From positions 186,001 through 250,000 of the forward strand of contig NZ_JACHXU010000008.1 of NCBI RefSeq assembly GCF_014192335.1: DNA of 64,000 bases, written 5' to 3'. The stretch comes from Aporhodopirellula rubra (GTDB lineage Bacteria > Planctomycetota > Planctomycetia > Pirellulales > Pirellulaceae). Positions 63,815-64,000 of this stretch are shown piece after piece (the stretch's first letter is position 1; each line of letters starts with the position of its first letter). Below the pieces are notes generated by a model. That model saw nothing but the letters and a program-made list of their open reading frames with translations, ran no database searches and was not told where the DNA came from. The translations under genes and the position numbers were made by a program.

Positions 63815-64000
63815 GGACGCCGGCCATTGATTTTGGCAATTTCGCAATTGGCACCTGGGACTCTCGCCACGTGTTTGGTGGCATAAGCAGGCTTCCGCCG
63901 GGGACGTTCCAGGTATCGGCGTAATCGGACGTCAGATTCCAGCCTCATAACTCAGTTTCCAGCCTCATGACATCGTTATGACGGCATATCCTGCGGTTGC

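Overview
The window looks like chromosomal DNA of a planctomycete, most likely a Pirellulaceae member of the Rhodopirellula type. The best evidence is a block of four very large or secreted surface proteins (33884-49423). Each starts with an arginine-rich stretch followed by a variant of the planctomycete LEPR-XLL sequence (SLEPRHLL, SLENRRVL, SLESRKLL, NLESRRLL). Further support comes from many secreted proteins of unknown function, GTG/TTG starts, a mosaic of short operons on both strands, and scarce Shine-Dalgarno sequences. I found no rRNA or tRNA gene, insertion sequence, phage gene or CRISPR array. The genus call is an inference.

Layout. 1-579: 3' end of an aldehyde dehydrogenase gene. 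679-2567: divergent rarA (AAA+ ATPase) and a DUF1499 protein. 2736-5732: minus-strand operon of hpt and two glycosyltransferases. 6356-7687: two adjacent proteins sharing a Cys-Cys-Phe-Gly motif. 7783-8814: unknown protein. 9469-16196: ThuA-like protein, TauE/SafE permease, SWIM-SNF2 helicase and AI-2E-type permease. 16307-19722: folA, a small membrane protein, a phosphopantetheinyl transferase and folC. 19949-24776: three overlapping genes for an ABC-2 transporter and a large membrane-anchored partner. 24913-27421: small stress-type membrane proteins around a BON-MscS channel; one of these, a 59-residue YqaE/Pmp3 protein, is easily missed because of its size. 27426-30293: thrC and a COG0523 metallochaperone GTPase. 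30573-33824: two divergent secreted repeat proteins. 33884-49423: the surface-protein locus. 49401-53924: DNA glycosylase, wecB, a UDP-sugar epimerase, a secreted unknown and a DUF3859 protein. 54185-59699: minus-strand run of ferredoxin, lysA, polysaccharide-export protein and a secreted proline-rich protein. 59938-63814: small Cys protein, lipoprotein, unknown protein and a secreted VWA protein.

How the genes fit together. Housekeeping genes (rarA, hpt, folA, folC, thrC, lysA) are interspersed with cell-surface functions: nucleotide-sugar epimerases, glycosyltransferases, a Wza-like export protein and the giant adhesin-like proteins. The surface locus carries cohesin-like folds, Calx-beta repeats, DUF11 repeats, SdrD B-like repeats and dockerin-like calcium loops, so it plausibly builds extracellular matrix or a cell-wall layer. 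I did not recognise a defence system. The best candidates for undescribed biology are the four-gene surface locus with its possible shared C-terminal signal, the CCFG protein pair, the ABC transporter with a histidine-rich external insert, and the cysteine-rich insert in the polysaccharide export protein.
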